64,000 nt of DNA. Source: Notolepis coatsorum. Its lineage: Eukaryota > Chordata > Actinopteri > Aulopiformes > Paralepididae. Shown one piece after another: positions 8,121 through 21,540 of this stretch. Below the pieces are notes generated by a model. It was not told the origin of the DNA. It did no database searches and worked only from the letters and a program-made list of their open reading frames with translations. Within the stretch, counting starts at the first letter, position 1; each line of letters begins with the position of its first letter. The stretch covers positions 17,121,237 through 17,185,236 of the forward strand of contig OZ020601.1 in the NCBI GenBank assembly GCA_963971535.1, read 5' to 3'. Made by a program: the position numbers and the translations under genes.

Positions 8121-8696
8121 TATGTTTAACTTGTGAAATGAAAATATGTTTGATGATGCATATGAAGATAATGTTACAGATGTATTAGGTTGGTAGACAG
8201 TTTTACTTTAGAAAATTAAGCGCTTTCAGCTATGATGCTTCATGGAGGTGGGACTGGCTTGGGAGTGGGGTTATATCTTTTAGCTCTTACATTGGTTGTC
8301 TGGTAAATTACAATCACTACAACTGTAATGGAAACATTTTAGAATGATGAATATATTTGTCAGATTTAAACATTGAAATCATTGACTTTGTTATTGTTAG
8401 CATTCTTACCAATATGATCCATCAATGAACACCATTTAATTTCTCGCGCCTGTTGTTTTGACTGCTGTTTGATTGGTTACACCTCTTGAATGATTAAGAT
8501 CAGCAATTCTTTCTCAAACAGCAAGGCTGTTTTTTAACAACAATGCTATGCTGTATTCAGTAGTGTAATAGTATTCTATGAAGTTGTGTTGTATCTTCCT
8601 CTGATCGATATGTGCGTTATAATCATGAACAGAAACAGCCATAAGTGAAAATGATGTTCCTGTGTACAGCTCCCTGTCCTAACTGATTGAGTGGTC

Positions 8697-8902
8697 AAGA
8701 CTATACTTTCATGGATCATTTCTATAGTTTCTGACTTGTGAAATGTGTTTCTAAGGTGTTTGGTTTTGCTAACCACGATGAAGAGATGCAATATTTCCTT
8801 CTGAGCGTGAAGAGGGCAGTGGGAAATGATTCAGTTCATATACTCTCTGTCATTGATGATCGTTCTTTGCTTCATTGAGGGAGGAAATATGTTCAGAGTG
8901 GC
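8697..8902 (+). ncRNA. U3 snoRNA gene, class Bd, box A mutated
   Basis: Class Bd, 206 nt, third carrier of the G16-to-T box A change (8712), in the third trimer. Confidence 0.85.
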
Positions 8903-9478
8903 TATGTGTAACTTGTGAAATGAAAATATGTTTGATGATGCATATGAAGATAATGTTACAGATGTATTAGGTTGGTAGACAGTTTTACTTTAGAAAATTA
9001 AGCGCTTTCAGCTATGATGCTTCATGGAGGTGGGACTGGCTTGGGAGTGGGGTTATATCTTTTAGCTCTTACATTGGTTGTCTGGTAAATTACAATCACT
9101 ACAACTGTAATGGAAACATTTTAGAATGATGAATATATTTTTCAGATTTAAACATTGAAATCATTGACTTTGTTATTGTTAGCATTCTTACCAATATGAT
9201 CCATCAATGAACACCATTTAATTTCTCGCGCCTGTTGTTTTGACTGCTGTTTGATTGGTTACACCTCTTGAATGATTAAGATCAGCAATTCTTTCTCAAA
9301 CAGCAAGGCTGTTTTTTAACAACAATGCTATGCTGTATTCAGTAGTGTAATAGTATTCTATGAAGTTGTGTTGTATCTTCCTCTGATCGATATGTGCGTT
9401 ATAATCATGAACAGAAACAGCCATAAGTGAAAATGATGTTCCTGTGTACAGCTCCCTGTCCTAACTGATTGAGTGGTC

Positions 9479-9692
9479 AAGACTATACTTTCAGGGATCA
9501 TTTCTATAGTTTCTGACTTGTGAAATGTGTTTCTAAGGTGTTTGGTTTTGCTAACCACGATGAAGAGATGCGATATTTCCTTCTGAGCGTGAAGAGGGCA
9601 GTGGGAAATGATTCAGTTCATATACTCTGTCATTGATGATCGTTCTTTGCTTCCTAGTGCTTCATTGAGGGAGGAAATATGTTCAGAGTGGC
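9479..9692 (+). ncRNA. U3 snoRNA gene, class B'
   Basis: Class B', 214 nt. Unlike the two earlier B' copies, its upstream hairpin is the common AAACAGC form, and the following spacer has ttgacatcattg. Confidence 0.88.
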
Positions 9693-10268
9693 TATGTGTA
9701 ACTTGTGAAATGAAAATATGTTTGATGATGCATATGAAGATAATGTTACAGATGTATTAGGTTGGTAGACAGTTTTACTTTAGAAAATTAAGCGCTTTCA
9801 GCTATGATGCTTCATGGAGGTGGGACTGGCTTGGGAGTGGGGTTATATCTTTTAGCTCTTACATTGGTTGTCTGGTAAATTACAATCACTACAACTGTAA
9901 TGGAAACATTTTAGAATGATGAATATATTTTTCAGATTTAAACATTGACATCATTGACTTTGTTATTGTTAGCATTCTTACCAATATGATCCATCAATGA
10001 ACACCATTTAATTTCTCGCGCCTGTTGTTTTGACTGCTGTTTGATTGGTTACACCTCTTGAATGATTAAGATCAGCAATTCTTTCTCAAACAGCAAGGCT
10101 GTTTTTTAACAACAATGCTATGCTGTATTCAGTAGTGTAATAGTATTCTATGAAGTTGTGTTGTATCTTCCTCTGATCGATATGTGCGTTATAGACATGA
10201 ACAGAAACAGCCATAAGTGAAAATGATGTTCCTGTGTACAGCTCCCTGTCCTAACTGATTGTGTGGTC

Positions 10269-10474
10269 AAGACTATACTTTCAGGGATCATTTCTATAGT
10301 TTCTGACTTGTGAAATGTGTTTCTAAGGTGTTTGGTTTTGCTAACCACGATGAAGAGATGCGATATTTCCTTCTGAGCGTGAAGAGGGCAGTGGGAAATG
10401 ATTCAGTTCATATACTCTCTGTCATTGATGATCGTTCTTTGCTTCATTGAGGGAGGAAATATGTTCAGAGTGGC
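10269..10474 (+). ncRNA. U3 snoRNA gene, class Bd with class B helix II
   Basis: 206 nt with the 10-nt deletion but gagatgCGat in helix II, the only Bd copy with this form, so a mosaic of B and Bd. Upstream variants are atagacatg (about -76) and ttgtgtggtc just before the start. Downstream reads gaaacgaaaat. Confidence 0.87.
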
Positions 10475-11050
10475 TATGTGTAACTTGTGAAACGAAAATA
10501 TGTTTGATGATGCATATGAAGATAATGTTACAGATGTATTAGGTTGGTAGACAGTTTTACTTTAGAAAATTAAGCGCTTTCAGCTATGATGCTTCATGGA
10601 GGTGGGACTGGCTTGGGAGTGGGGTTATATCTTTTAGCTCTTACATTGGTTGTCTGGTAAATTACAATCACTACAACTGTAATGGAAACATTTTAGAATG
10701 ATGAATATATTTGTCAGATTTAAACATTGAAATCATTGACTTTGTTATTGTTAGCATTCTTACCAATATGATCCATCAATGAACACCATTTAATTTCTCG
10801 CGCCTGTTGTTTTGACTGCTGTTTGATTGGTTACACCTCTTGAATGATTAAGATCAGCAATTCTTTCTCAAACAGCAAGGCTGTTTTTTAACAACAATGC
10901 TATGCTGTATTCAGTAGTGTAATAGTATTCTATGAAGTTGTGTTGTATCTTCCTCTGATCGATATGTGCGTTATAATCATGAACAGAAACAGCCGTAAGT
11001 GAAGATGATGTTCCTGTGTACAGCTCCCTGTCCTAACTGATTGAGTGGTC

Positions 11051-11256
11051 AAGACTATACTTTCAGGGATCATTTCTATAGTTTCTGACTTGTGAAATGT
11101 GTTTCTAAGGTGTTTGGTTTTGCTAACCACGATGAAGAGATGCGATATTTCCTTCTGAGCGTGAAGAGGGCAGTGGGAAATGATTAAGTTCATATACTCA
11201 CTGTCATTGATGATCGTTCTTTGCTTCATTGAGGGAGGAAATATGTTCAGAGTGGC
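11051..11256 (+). ncRNA. U3 snoRNA gene, class Ad
   Basis: 206 nt: class A promoter and helix III joined to the 10-nt terminal-stem deletion typical of Bd. The downstream flank is tgtgtaac, as in class B, so the exchange tract covers at least the terminal stem and the 3' flank. Confidence 0.88.
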
Positions 11257-11832
11257 TATGTGTAACTTGTGAAATGAAAATATGTTTGATGATGCATATG
11301 AAGATAATGTTACAGATGTATTAGGTTGGTAGACAGTTTTACTTTAGAAAATTAAGCGCTTTCAGCTATGATGCTTCATGGAGGTGGGACTGGCTTGGGA
11401 GTGGGGTTATATCTTTTAGCTCTTACATTGGTTGTCTGGTAAATTACAATCACTACAACTGTAATGGAAACATTTTAGAATGATGAATATATTTGTCAGA
11501 TTTAAACATTGAAATCATTGACTTTGTTATTGTTAGCATTCTTACCAATATGATCCATCAATGAACACCATTTAATTTCTCGCGCCTGTTGTTTTGACTG
11601 CTGTTTGATTGGTTACACCTCTTGAATGATTAAGATCAGCAATTCTTTCTCAAACAGCAAGGCTGTTTTTTAACAACAATGCTATGCTGTATTCAGTAGT
11701 GTAATAGTATTCTATGAAGTTGTGTTGTATCTTCCTCTGATCGATATGTGCGTTATAATCATGAACAGAAACAGCCGTAAGTGAAGATGATGTTCCTGTG
11801 TACAGCTCCCTGTCCTAACTGATTGAGTGGTC

Positions 11833-12048
11833 AAGACTATACTTTCAGGGATCATTTCTATAGTTTCTGACTTGTGAAATGTGTTTCTAAGGTGTTTGGT
11901 TTTGCTAACCACGATGAAGAGATGCGATATTTCCTTCTGAGCGTGAAGAGGGCAGTGGGAAATGATTAAGTTCATATACTCACTGTCATTGATGATCGTT
12001 CTTTGCTTCCTAGTGCTTCATTGAGGGAGGAAATATGTTCAGAGTGGC
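11833..12048 (+). ncRNA. U3 snoRNA gene, class A
   Basis: Class A, 216 nt. Downstream marker gaaataaaaat, shared only with the copy at 16585. First unit of the 4752-bp block. Confidence 0.9.
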
Positions 12049-12624
12049 TATGTTTAACTTGTGAAATAAAAATATGTTTGATGATGCATATGAAGATAAT
12101 GTTACAGATGTATTAGGTTGGTAGACAGTTTTACTTTAGAAAATTAAGCGCTTTCAGCTATGATGCTTCATGGAGGTGGGACTGGCTTGGGAGTGGGGTT
12201 ATATCTTTTAGCTCTTACATTGGTTGTCTGGTAAATTACAATCACTACAACTGTAATGGAAACATTTTAGAATGATGAATATATTTGTCAGATTTAAACA
12301 TTGAAATCATTGACGTTGTTATTGTTAGCATTCTTACCAATATGATCCATCAATGAACACCATTTAATTTCTCGCGCCTGTTGTTTTGACTGCTGTTTGA
12401 TTGGTTACACCTCTTGAATGATTAAGATCAGCAATTCTTTCTCAAACAGCAAGGCTGTTTTTTAACAACAATGCTATGCTGTATTCAGTAGTGTAATAGT
12501 ATTCTATGAAGTTGTGTTGTATCTTCCTCTGATCGATATGTGCGTTATAATCATGAACAGAAACAGCCGTAAGTGAAGATGATGTTCCTGTGTACAGCTC
12601 CCTGTCCTAACTGATTGAGTGGTC

Positions 12625-12840
12625 AAGACTATACTTTCAGGGATCATTTCTATAGTTTCTGACTTGTGAAATGTGTTTCTAAGGTGTTTGGTTTTGCTAA
12701 CCACGATGAAGAGATGCGATATTTCCTTCTGAGCGTGAAGAGGGCAGTGGGAAATGATTAAGTTCATATACTCACTGTCATTGATGATCGTTCTTTGCTT
12801 CCTAGTGCTTCATTGAGGGAGGAAATATGTTCAGAGTGGC
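12625..12840 (+). ncRNA. U3 snoRNA gene, class A
   Basis: Class A, 216 nt, no changes from the reference. Spacers on both sides carry tgacgttg. Confidence 0.9.
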
Positions 12841-13416
12841 TATGTTTAACTTGTGAAATGAAAATATGTTTGATGATGCATATGAAGATAATGTTACAGA
12901 TGTATTAGGTTGGTAGACAGTTTTACTTTAGAAAATTAAGCGCTTTCAGCTATGATGCTTCATGGAGGTGGGACTGGCTTGGGAGTGGGGTTATATCTTT
13001 TAGCTCTTACATTGGTTGTCTGGTAAATTACAATCACTACAACTGTAATGGAAACATTTTAGAATGATGAATATATTTGTCAGATTTAAACATTGAAATC
13101 ATTGACGTTGTTATTGTTAGCATTCTTACCAATATGATCCATCAATGAACACCATTTAATTTCTCGCGCCTGTTGTTTTGACTGCTGTTTGATTGGTTAC
13201 ACCTCTTGAATGATTAAGATCAGCAATTCTTTCTCAAACAGCAAGGCTGTTTTTTAACAACAATGCTATGCTGTATTCAGTAGTGTAATAGTATTCTATG
13301 AAGTTGTGTTGTATCTTCCTCTGATCGATATGTGCGTTATAATCATGAACAGAAACAGCCGTAAGTGAAGATGATGTTCCTGTGTACAGCTCCCTGTCCT
13401 AACTGATTGAGTGGTC

Positions 13417-13632
13417 AAGACTATACTTTCAGGGATCATTTCTATAGTTTCTGACTTGTGAAATGTGTTTCTAAGGTGTTTGGTTTTGCTAACCACGATG
13501 AAGAGATGCGATATTTCCTTCTGAGCGTGAAGAGGGCAGTGGGAAATGATTAAGTTCATATACTCACTGTCATTGATGATCGTTCTTTGCTTCCTAGTGC
13601 TTCATTGAGGGAGGAAATATGTTCAGAGTGGC
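13417..13632 (+). ncRNA. U3 snoRNA gene, class A
   Basis: Class A, 216 nt. The following spacer has atttttcag in place of atttgtcag. Confidence 0.9.
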
Positions 13633-14208
13633 TATGTTTAACTTGTGAAATGAAAATATGTTTGATGATGCATATGAAGATAATGTTACAGATGTATTAG
13701 GTTGGTAGACAGTTTTACTTTAGAAAATTAAGCGCTTTCAGCTATGATGCTTCATGGAGGTGGGACTGGCTTGGGAGTGGGGTTATATCTTTTAGCTCTT
13801 ACATTGGTTGTCTGGTAAATTACAATCACTACAACTGTAATGGAAACATTTTAGAATGATGAATATATTTTTCAGATTTAAACATTGAAATCATTGACTT
13901 TGTTATTGTTAGCATTCTTACCAATATGATCCATCAATGAACACCATTTAATTTCTCGCGCCTGTTGTTTTGACTGCTGTTTGATTGGTTACACCTCTTG
14001 AATGATTAAGATCAGCAATTCTTTCTCAAACAGCAAGGCTGTTTTTTAACAACAATGCTATGCTGTATTCAGTAGTGTAATAGTATTCTATGAAGTTGTG
14101 TTGTATCTTCCTCTGATCGATATGTGCGTTATAATCATGAACAGAAACAGCCATAAGTGAAAATGATGTTCCTGTGTACAGCTCCCTGTCCTAACTGATT
14201 GAGTGGTC

Positions 14209-14424
14209 AAGACTATACTTTCAGGGATCATTTCTATAGTTTCTGACTTGTGAAATGTGTTTCTAAGGTGTTTGGTTTTGCTAACCACGATGAAGAGATG
14301 CGATATTTCCTTCTGAGCGTGAAGAGGGCAGTGGGAAATGATTCAGTTCATATACTCTCTGTCATTGATGATCGTTCTTTGCTTCCTAGTGCTTCATTGA
14401 GGGAGGAAATATGTTCAGAGTGGC
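14209..14424 (+). ncRNA. U3 snoRNA gene, class B
   Basis: Class B, 216 nt, gatgtattagg downstream, promoter gccATAAG version. Confidence 0.9.
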
Positions 14425-15000
14425 TATGTGTAACTTGTGAAATGAAAATATGTTTGATGATGCATATGAAGATAATGTTACAGATGTATTAGGTTGGTAG
14501 ACAGTTTTACTTTAGAAAATTAAGCGCTTTCAGCTATGATGCTTCATGGAGGTGGGACTGGCTTGGGAGTGGGGTTATATCTTTTAGCTCTTACATTGGT
14601 TGTCTGGTAAATTACAATCACTACAACTGTAATGGAAACATTTTAGAATGATGAATATATTTGTCAGATTTAAACATTGAAATCATTGACTTTGTTATTG
14701 TTAGCATTCTTACCAATATGATCCATCAATGAACACCATTTAATTTCTCGCGCCTGTTGTTTTGACTGCTGTTTGATTGGTTACACCTCTTGAATGATTA
14801 AGATCAGCAATTCTTTCTCAAACAGCAAGGCTGTTTTTTAACAACAATGCTATGCTGTATTCAGTAGTGTAATAGTATTCTATGAAGTTGTGTTGTATCT
14901 TCCTCTGATCGATATGTGCGTTATAATCATGAACAGAAACAGCCGTAAGTGAAGATGATGTTCCTGTGTACAGCTCCCTGTCCTAACTGATTGAGTGGTC

Positions 15001-15216
15001 AAGACTATACTTTCAGGGATCATTTCTATAGTTTCTGACTTGTGAAATGTGTTTCTAAGGTGTTTGGTTTTGCTAACCACGATGAAGAGATGCGATATTT
15101 CCTTCTGAGCGTGAAGAGGGCAGTGGGAAATGATTAAGTTCATATACTCACTGTCATTGATGATCGTTCTTTGCTTCCTAGTGCTTCATTGAGGGAGGAA
15201 ATATGTTCAGAGTGGC
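15001..15216 (+). ncRNA. U3 snoRNA gene, class A
   Basis: Class A, 216 nt, lying between two class B copies. Confidence 0.9.
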
Positions 15217-15792
15217 TATGTTTAACTTGTGAAATGAAAATATGTTTGATGATGCATATGAAGATAATGTTACAGATGTATTAGGTTGGTAGACAGTTTT
15301 ACTTTAGAAAATTAAGCGCTTTCAGCTATGATGCTTCATGGAGGTGGGACTGGCTTGGGAGTGGGGTTATATCTTTTAGCTCTTACATTGGTTGTCTGGT
15401 AAATTACAATCACTACAACTGTAATGGAAACATTTTAGAATGATGAATATATTTGTCAGATTTAAACATTGAAATCATTGACTTTGTTATTGTTAGCATT
15501 CTTACCAATATGATCCATCAATGAACACCATTTAATTTCTCGCGCCTGTTGTTTTGACTGCTGTTTGATTGGTTACACCTCTTGAATGATTAAGATCAGC
15601 AATTCTTTCTCAAACAGCAAGGCTGTTTTTTAACAACAATGCTATGCTGTATTCAGTAGTGTAATAGTATTCTATGAAGTTGTGTTGTATCTTCCTCTGA
15701 TCGATATGTGCGTTATAGACATGAACAGAAACAGCCATAAGTGAAAATGATGTTCCTGTGTACAGCTCCCTGTCCTAACTGATTGTGTGGTC

Positions 15793-16008
15793 AAGACTAT
15801 ACTTTCAGGGATCATTTCTATAGTTTCTGACTTGTGAAATGTGTTTCTAAGGTGTTTGGTTTTGCTAACCACGATGAAGAGATGCGATATTTCCTTCTGA
15901 GCGTGAAGAGGGCAGTGGGAAATGATTCAGTTCATATACTCTCTGTCATTGATGATCGTTCTTTGCTTCCTAGTGCTTCATTGAGGGAGGAAATATGTTC
16001 AGAGTGGC
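15793..16008 (+). ncRNA. U3 snoRNA gene, class B
   Basis: Class B, 216 nt, with upstream atagacatg and ttgtgtggtc and downstream gaaacgaaaat. These flanks match the 10269 copy, but here the terminal stem is full length. Confidence 0.9.
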
Positions 16009-16584
16009 TATGTGTAACTTGTGAAACGAAAATATGTTTGATGATGCATATGAAGATAATGTTACAGATGTATTAGGTTGGTAGACAGTTTTACTTTAGA
16101 AAATTAAGCGCTTTCAGCTATGATGCTTCATGGAGGTGGGACTGGCTTGGGAGTGGGGTTATATCTTTTAGCTCTTACATTGGTTGTCTGGTAAATTACA
16201 ATCACTACAACTGTAATGGAAACATTTTAGAATGATGAATATATTTGTCAGATTTAAACATTGAAATCATTGACTTTGTTATTGTTAGCATTCTTACCAA
16301 TATGATCCATCAATGAACACCATTTAATTTCTCGCGCCTGTTGTTTTGACTGCTGTTTGATTGGTTACACCTCTTGAATGATTAAGATCAGCAATTCTTT
16401 CTCAAACAGCAAGGCTGTTTTTTAACAACAATGCTATGCTGTATTCAGTAGTGTAATAGTATTCTATGAAGTTGTGTTGTATCTTCCTCTGATCGATATG
16501 TGCGTTATAATCATGAACAGAAACAGCCGTAAGTGAAGATGATGTTCCTGTGTACAGCTCCCTGTCCTAACTGATTGAGTGGTC

Positions 16585-16800
16585 AAGACTATACTTTCAG
16601 GGATCATTTCTATAGTTTCTGACTTGTGAAATGTGTTTCTAAGGTGTTTGGTTTTGCTAACCACGATGAAGAGATGCGATATTTCCTTCTGAGCGTGAAG
16701 AGGGCAGTGGGAAATGATTAAGTTCATATACTCACTGTCATTGATGATCGTTCTTTGCTTCCTAGTGCTTCATTGAGGGAGGAAATATGTTCAGAGTGGC
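16585..16800 (+). ncRNA. U3 snoRNA gene, class A
   Basis: Class A, 216 nt, with the gaaataaaaat marker downstream; start of the second 4752-bp block. Confidence 0.9.
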
Positions 16801-17376
16801 TATGTTTAACTTGTGAAATAAAAATATGTTTGATGATGCATATGAAGATAATGTTACAGATGTATTAGGTTGGTAGACAGTTTTACTTTAGAAAATTAAG
16901 CGCTTTCAGCTATGATGCTTCATGGAGGTGGGACTGGCTTGGGAGTGGGGTTATATCTTTTAGCTCTTACATTGGTTGTCTGGTAAATTACAATCACTAC
17001 AACTGTAATGGAAACATTTTAGAATGATGAATATATTTGTCAGATTTAAACATTGAAATCATTGACGTTGTTATTGTTAGCATTCTTACCAATATGATCC
17101 ATCAATGAACACCATTTAATTTCTCGCGCCTGTTGTTTTGACTGCTGTTTGATTGGTTACACCTCTTGAATGATTAAGATCAGCAATTCTTTCTCAAACA
17201 GCAAGGCTGTTTTTTAACAACAATGCTATGCTGTATTCAGTAGTGTAATAGTATTCTATGAAGTTGTGTTGTATCTTCCTCTGATCGATATGTGCGTTAT
17301 AATCATGAACAGAAACAGCCGTAAGTGAAGATGATGTTCCTGTGTACAGCTCCCTGTCCTAACTGATTGAGTGGTC

Positions 17377-17592
17377 AAGACTATACTTTCAGGGATCATT
17401 TCTATAGTTTCTGACTTGTGAAATGTGTTTCTAAGGTGTTTGGTTTTGCTAACCACGATGAAGAGATGCGATATTTCCTTCTGAGCGTGAAGAGGGCAGT
17501 GGGAAATGATTAAGTTCATATACTCACTGTCATTGATGATCGTTCTTTGCTTCCTAGTGCTTCATTGAGGGAGGAAATATGTTCAGAGTGGC
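17377..17592 (+). ncRNA. U3 snoRNA gene, class A
   Basis: Class A, 216 nt; counterpart of 12625 in the second block, with tgacgttg spacers. Confidence 0.9.
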
Positions 17593-18168
17593 TATGTTTA
17601 ACTTGTGAAATGAAAATATGTTTGATGATGCATATGAAGATAATGTTACAGATGTATTAGGTTGGTAGACAGTTTTACTTTAGAAAATTAAGCGCTTTCA
17701 GCTATGATGCTTCATGGAGGTGGGACTGGCTTGGGAGTGGGGTTATATCTTTTAGCTCTTACATTGGTTGTCTGGTAAATTACAATCACTACAACTGTAA
17801 TGGAAACATTTTAGAATGATGAATATATTTGTCAGATTTAAACATTGAAATCATTGACGTTGTTATTGTTAGCATTCTTACCAATATGATCCATCAATGA
17901 ACACCATTTAATTTCTCGCGCCTGTTGTTTTGACTGCTGTTTGATTGGTTACACCTCTTGAATGATTAAGATCAGCAATTCTTTCTCAAACAGCAAGGCT
18001 GTTTTTTAACAACAATGCTATGCTGTATTCAGTAGTGTAATAGTATTCTATGAAGTTGTGTTGTATCTTCCTCTGATCGATATGTGCGTTATAATCATGA
18101 ACAGAAACAGCCGTAAGTGAAGATGATGTTCCTGTGTACAGCTCCCTGTCCTAACTGATTGAGTGGTC

Positions 18169-18384
18169 AAGACTATACTTTCAGGGATCATTTCTATAGT
18201 TTCTGACTTGTGAAATGTGTTTCTAAGGTGTTTGGTTTTGCTAACCACGATGAAGAGATGCGATATTTCCTTCTGAGCGTGAAGAGGGCAGTGGGAAATG
18301 ATTAAGTTCATATACTCACTGTCATTGATGATCGTTCTTTGCTTCCTAGTGCTTCATTGAGGGAGGAAATATGTTCAGAGTGGC
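18169..18384 (+). ncRNA. U3 snoRNA gene, class A
   Basis: Class A, 216 nt; counterpart of 13417, atttttcag in the next spacer. Confidence 0.9.
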
Positions 18385-18960
18385 TATGTTTAACTTGTGA
18401 AATGAAAATATGTTTGATGATGCATATGAAGATAATGTTACAGATGTATTAGGTTGGTAGACAGTTTTACTTTAGAAAATTAAGCGCTTTCAGCTATGAT
18501 GCTTCATGGAGGTGGGACTGGCTTGGGAGTGGGGTTATATCTTTTAGCTCTTACATTGGTTGTCTGGTAAATTACAATCACTACAACTGTAATGGAAACA
18601 TTTTAGAATGATGAATATATTTTTCAGATTTAAACATTGAAATCATTGACTTTGTTATTGTTAGCATTCTTACCAATATGATCCATCAATGAACACCATT
18701 TAATTTCTCGCGCCTGTTGTTTTGACTGCTGTTTGATTGGTTACACCTCTTGAATGATTAAGATCAGCAATTCTTTCTCAAACAGCAAGGCTGTTTTTTA
18801 ACAACAATGCTATGCTGTATTCAGTAGTGTAATAGTATTCTATGAAGTTGTGTTGTATCTTCCTCTGATCGATATGTGCGTTATAATCATGAACAGAAAC
18901 AGCCATAAGTGAAAATGATGTTCCTGTGTACAGCTCCCTGTCCTAACTGATTGAGTGGTC

Positions 18961-19176
18961 AAGACTATACTTTCAGGGATCATTTCTATAGTTTCTGACT
19001 TGTGAAATGTGTTTCTAAGGTGTTTGGTTTTGCTAACCACGATGAAGAGATGCGATATTTCCTTCTGAGCGTGAAGAGGGCAGTGGGAAATGATTCAGTT
19101 CATATACTCTCTGTCATTGATGATCGTTCTTTGCTTCCTAGTGCTTCATTGAGGGAGGAAATATGTTCAGAGTGGC
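18961..19176 (+). ncRNA. U3 snoRNA gene, class B
   Basis: Class B, 216 nt; counterpart of 14209. Confidence 0.9.
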
Positions 19177-19752
19177 TATGTGTAACTTGTGAAATGAAAA
19201 TATGTTTGATGATGCATATGAAGATAATGTTACAGATGTATTAGGTTGGTAGACAGTTTTACTTTAGAAAATTAAGCGCTTTCAGCTATGATGCTTCATG
19301 GAGGTGGGACTGGCTTGGGAGTGGGGTTATATCTTTTAGCTCTTACATTGGTTGTCTGGTAAATTACAATCACTACAACTGTAATGGAAACATTTTAGAA
19401 TGATGAATATATTTGTCAGATTTAAACATTGAAATCATTGACTTTGTTATTGTTAGCATTCTTACCAATATGATCCATCAATGAACACCATTTAATTTCT
19501 CGCGCCTGTTGTTTTGACTGCTGTTTGATTGGTTACACCTCTTGAATGATTAAGATCAGCAATTCTTTCTCAAACAGCAAGGCTGTTTTTTAACAACAAT
19601 GCTATGCTGTATTCAGTAGTGTAATAGTATTCTATGAAGTTGTGTTGTATCTTCCTCTGATCGATATGTGCGTTATAATCATGAACAGAAACAGCCGTAA
19701 GTGAAGATGATGTTCCTGTGTACAGCTCCCTGTCCTAACTTATTGAGTGGTC

Positions 19753-19968
19753 AAGACTATACTTTCAGGGATCATTTCTATAGTTTCTGACTTGTGAAAT
19801 GTGTTTCTAAGGTGTTTGGTTTTGCTAACCACGATGAAGAGATGCGATATTTCCTTCTGAGCGTGAAGAGGGCAGTGGGAAATGATTAAGTTCATATACT
19901 CACTGTCATTGATGATCGTTCTTTGCTTCCTAGTGCTTCATTGAGGGAGGAAATATGTTCAGAGTGGC
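19753..19968 (+). ncRNA. U3 snoRNA gene, class A
   Basis: Class A, 216 nt. A private G-to-T change at 19741 (aacttattgag) lies at -12 in the promoter region. Starts the first 3938-bp pentamer. Confidence 0.9.
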
Positions 19969-20544
19969 TATGTTTAACTTGTGAAATGAAAATATGTTTG
20001 ATGATGCATATGAAGATAATGTTACAGATGTATTAGGTTGGTAGACAGTTTTACTTTAGAAAATTAAGCGCTTTCAGCTATGATGCTTCATGGAGGTGGG
20101 ACTGGCTTGGGAGTGGGGTTATATCTTTTAGCTCTTACATTGGTTGTCTGGTAAATTACAATCACTACAACTGTAATGGAAACATTTTAGAATGATGAAT
20201 ATATTTGTCAGATTTAAACATTGAAATCATTGACTTTGTTATTGTTAGCATTCTTACCAATATGATCCATCAATGAACACCATTTAATTTCTCGCGCCTG
20301 TTGTTTTGACTGCTGTTTGATTGGTTACACCTCTTGAATGATTAAGATCAGCAATTCTTTCTCAAACAGCAAGGCTGTTTTTTAACAACAATGCTATGCT
20401 GTATTCAGTAGTGTAATAGTATTCTATGAAGTTGTGTTGTATCTTCCTCTGATCGATATGTGCGTTATAATCATGAACAGAAACAGCCATAAGTGAAAAT
20501 GATGTTCCTGTGTACAGCTCCCTGTCCTAACTGATTGAGTGGTC

Positions 20545-20750
20545 AAGACTATACTTTCAGGGATCATTTCTATAGTTTCTGACTTGTGAAATGTGTTTCT
20601 AAGGTGTTTGGTTTTGCTAACCACGATGAAGAGATGCAATATTTCCTTCTGAGCGTGAAGAGGGCAGTGGGAAATGATTCAGTTCATATACTCTCTGTCA
20701 TTGATGATCGTTCTTTGCTTCATTGAGGGAGGAAATATGTTCAGAGTGGC
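20545..20750 (+). ncRNA. U3 snoRNA gene, class Bd
   Basis: Class Bd, 206 nt, gagatgCAat in helix II, box A normal, unlike the left-end Bd copies. Confidence 0.88.
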
Positions 20751-21326
20751 TATGTGTAACTTGTGAAATGAAAATATGTTTGATGATGCATATGAAGATA
20801 ATGTTACAGATGTATTAGGTTGGTAGACAGTTTTACTTTAGAAAATTAAGCGCTTTCAGCTATGATGCTTCATGGAGGTGGGACTGGCTTGGGAGTGGGG
20901 TTATATCTTTTAGCTCTTACATTGGTTGTCTGGTAAATTACAATCACTACAACTGTAATGGAAACATTTTAGAATGATGAATATATTTTTCAGATTTAAA
21001 CATTGAAATCATTGACTTTGTTATTGTTAGCATTCTTACCAATATGATCCATCAATGAACACCATTTAATTTCTCGCGCCTGTTGTTTTGACTGCTGTTT
21101 GATTGGTTACACCTCTTGAATGATTAAGATCAGCAATTCTTTCTCAAACAGCAAGGCTGTTTTTTAACAACAATGCTATGCTGTATTCAGTAGTGTAATA
21201 GTATTCTATGAAGTTGTGTTGTATCTTCCTCTGATCGATATGTGCGTTATAATCATGAACAGAAACAGCCATAAGTGAAAATGATGTTCCTGTGTACAGC
21301 TCCCTGTCCTAACTGATTGAGTGGTC

Positions 21327-21540
21327 AAGACTATACTTTCAGGGATCATTTCTATAGTTTCTGACTTGTGAAATGTGTTTCTAAGGTGTTTGGTTTTGCT
21401 AACCACGATGAAGAGATGCGATATTTCCTTCTGAGCGTGAAGAGGGCAGTGGGAAATGATTCAGTTCATATACTCTGTCATTGATGATCGTTCTTTGCTT
21501 CCTAGTGCTTCATTGAGGGAGGAAATATGTTCAGAGTGGC
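21327..21540 (+). ncRNA. U3 snoRNA gene, class B'
   Basis: Class B', 214 nt; ttgacatcattg in the following spacer, as after 9479. Confidence 0.88.

Larger units (their letters stand above)
1641..10268 (+). repeat. Higher-order repeat: three A-Bd-B' trimers
   Basis: Three successive trimers begin at U3 starts 1641, 4005 and 7905, each in the order class A, class Bd with a box A mutation, class B'. The first period is 2364 bp. The second trimer is longer only because the LINE lies inside it; 3900 minus 1536 gives 2364 again. The first two trimers also share the variants caaatagc (near 3035 and 5400) and tgacgttg (near 3695 and 6058), so they are a recent duplication. Confidence 0.9.
11833..20544 (+). 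repeat. Higher-order repeat: 4752-bp block, about 1.8 copies
   Basis: The unit order A, A, A, B, A from 11833 recurs from 16585, exactly 4752 bp (six 792-bp units) later. Shared markers are gaaataaaaat just after the first U3 of each block (12064 and 16816), tgacgttg in the first two spacers, and atttttcag in the third spacer. The first block ends in a sixth unit of class B; at that place the second block passes into a Bd unit. Confidence 0.88.
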
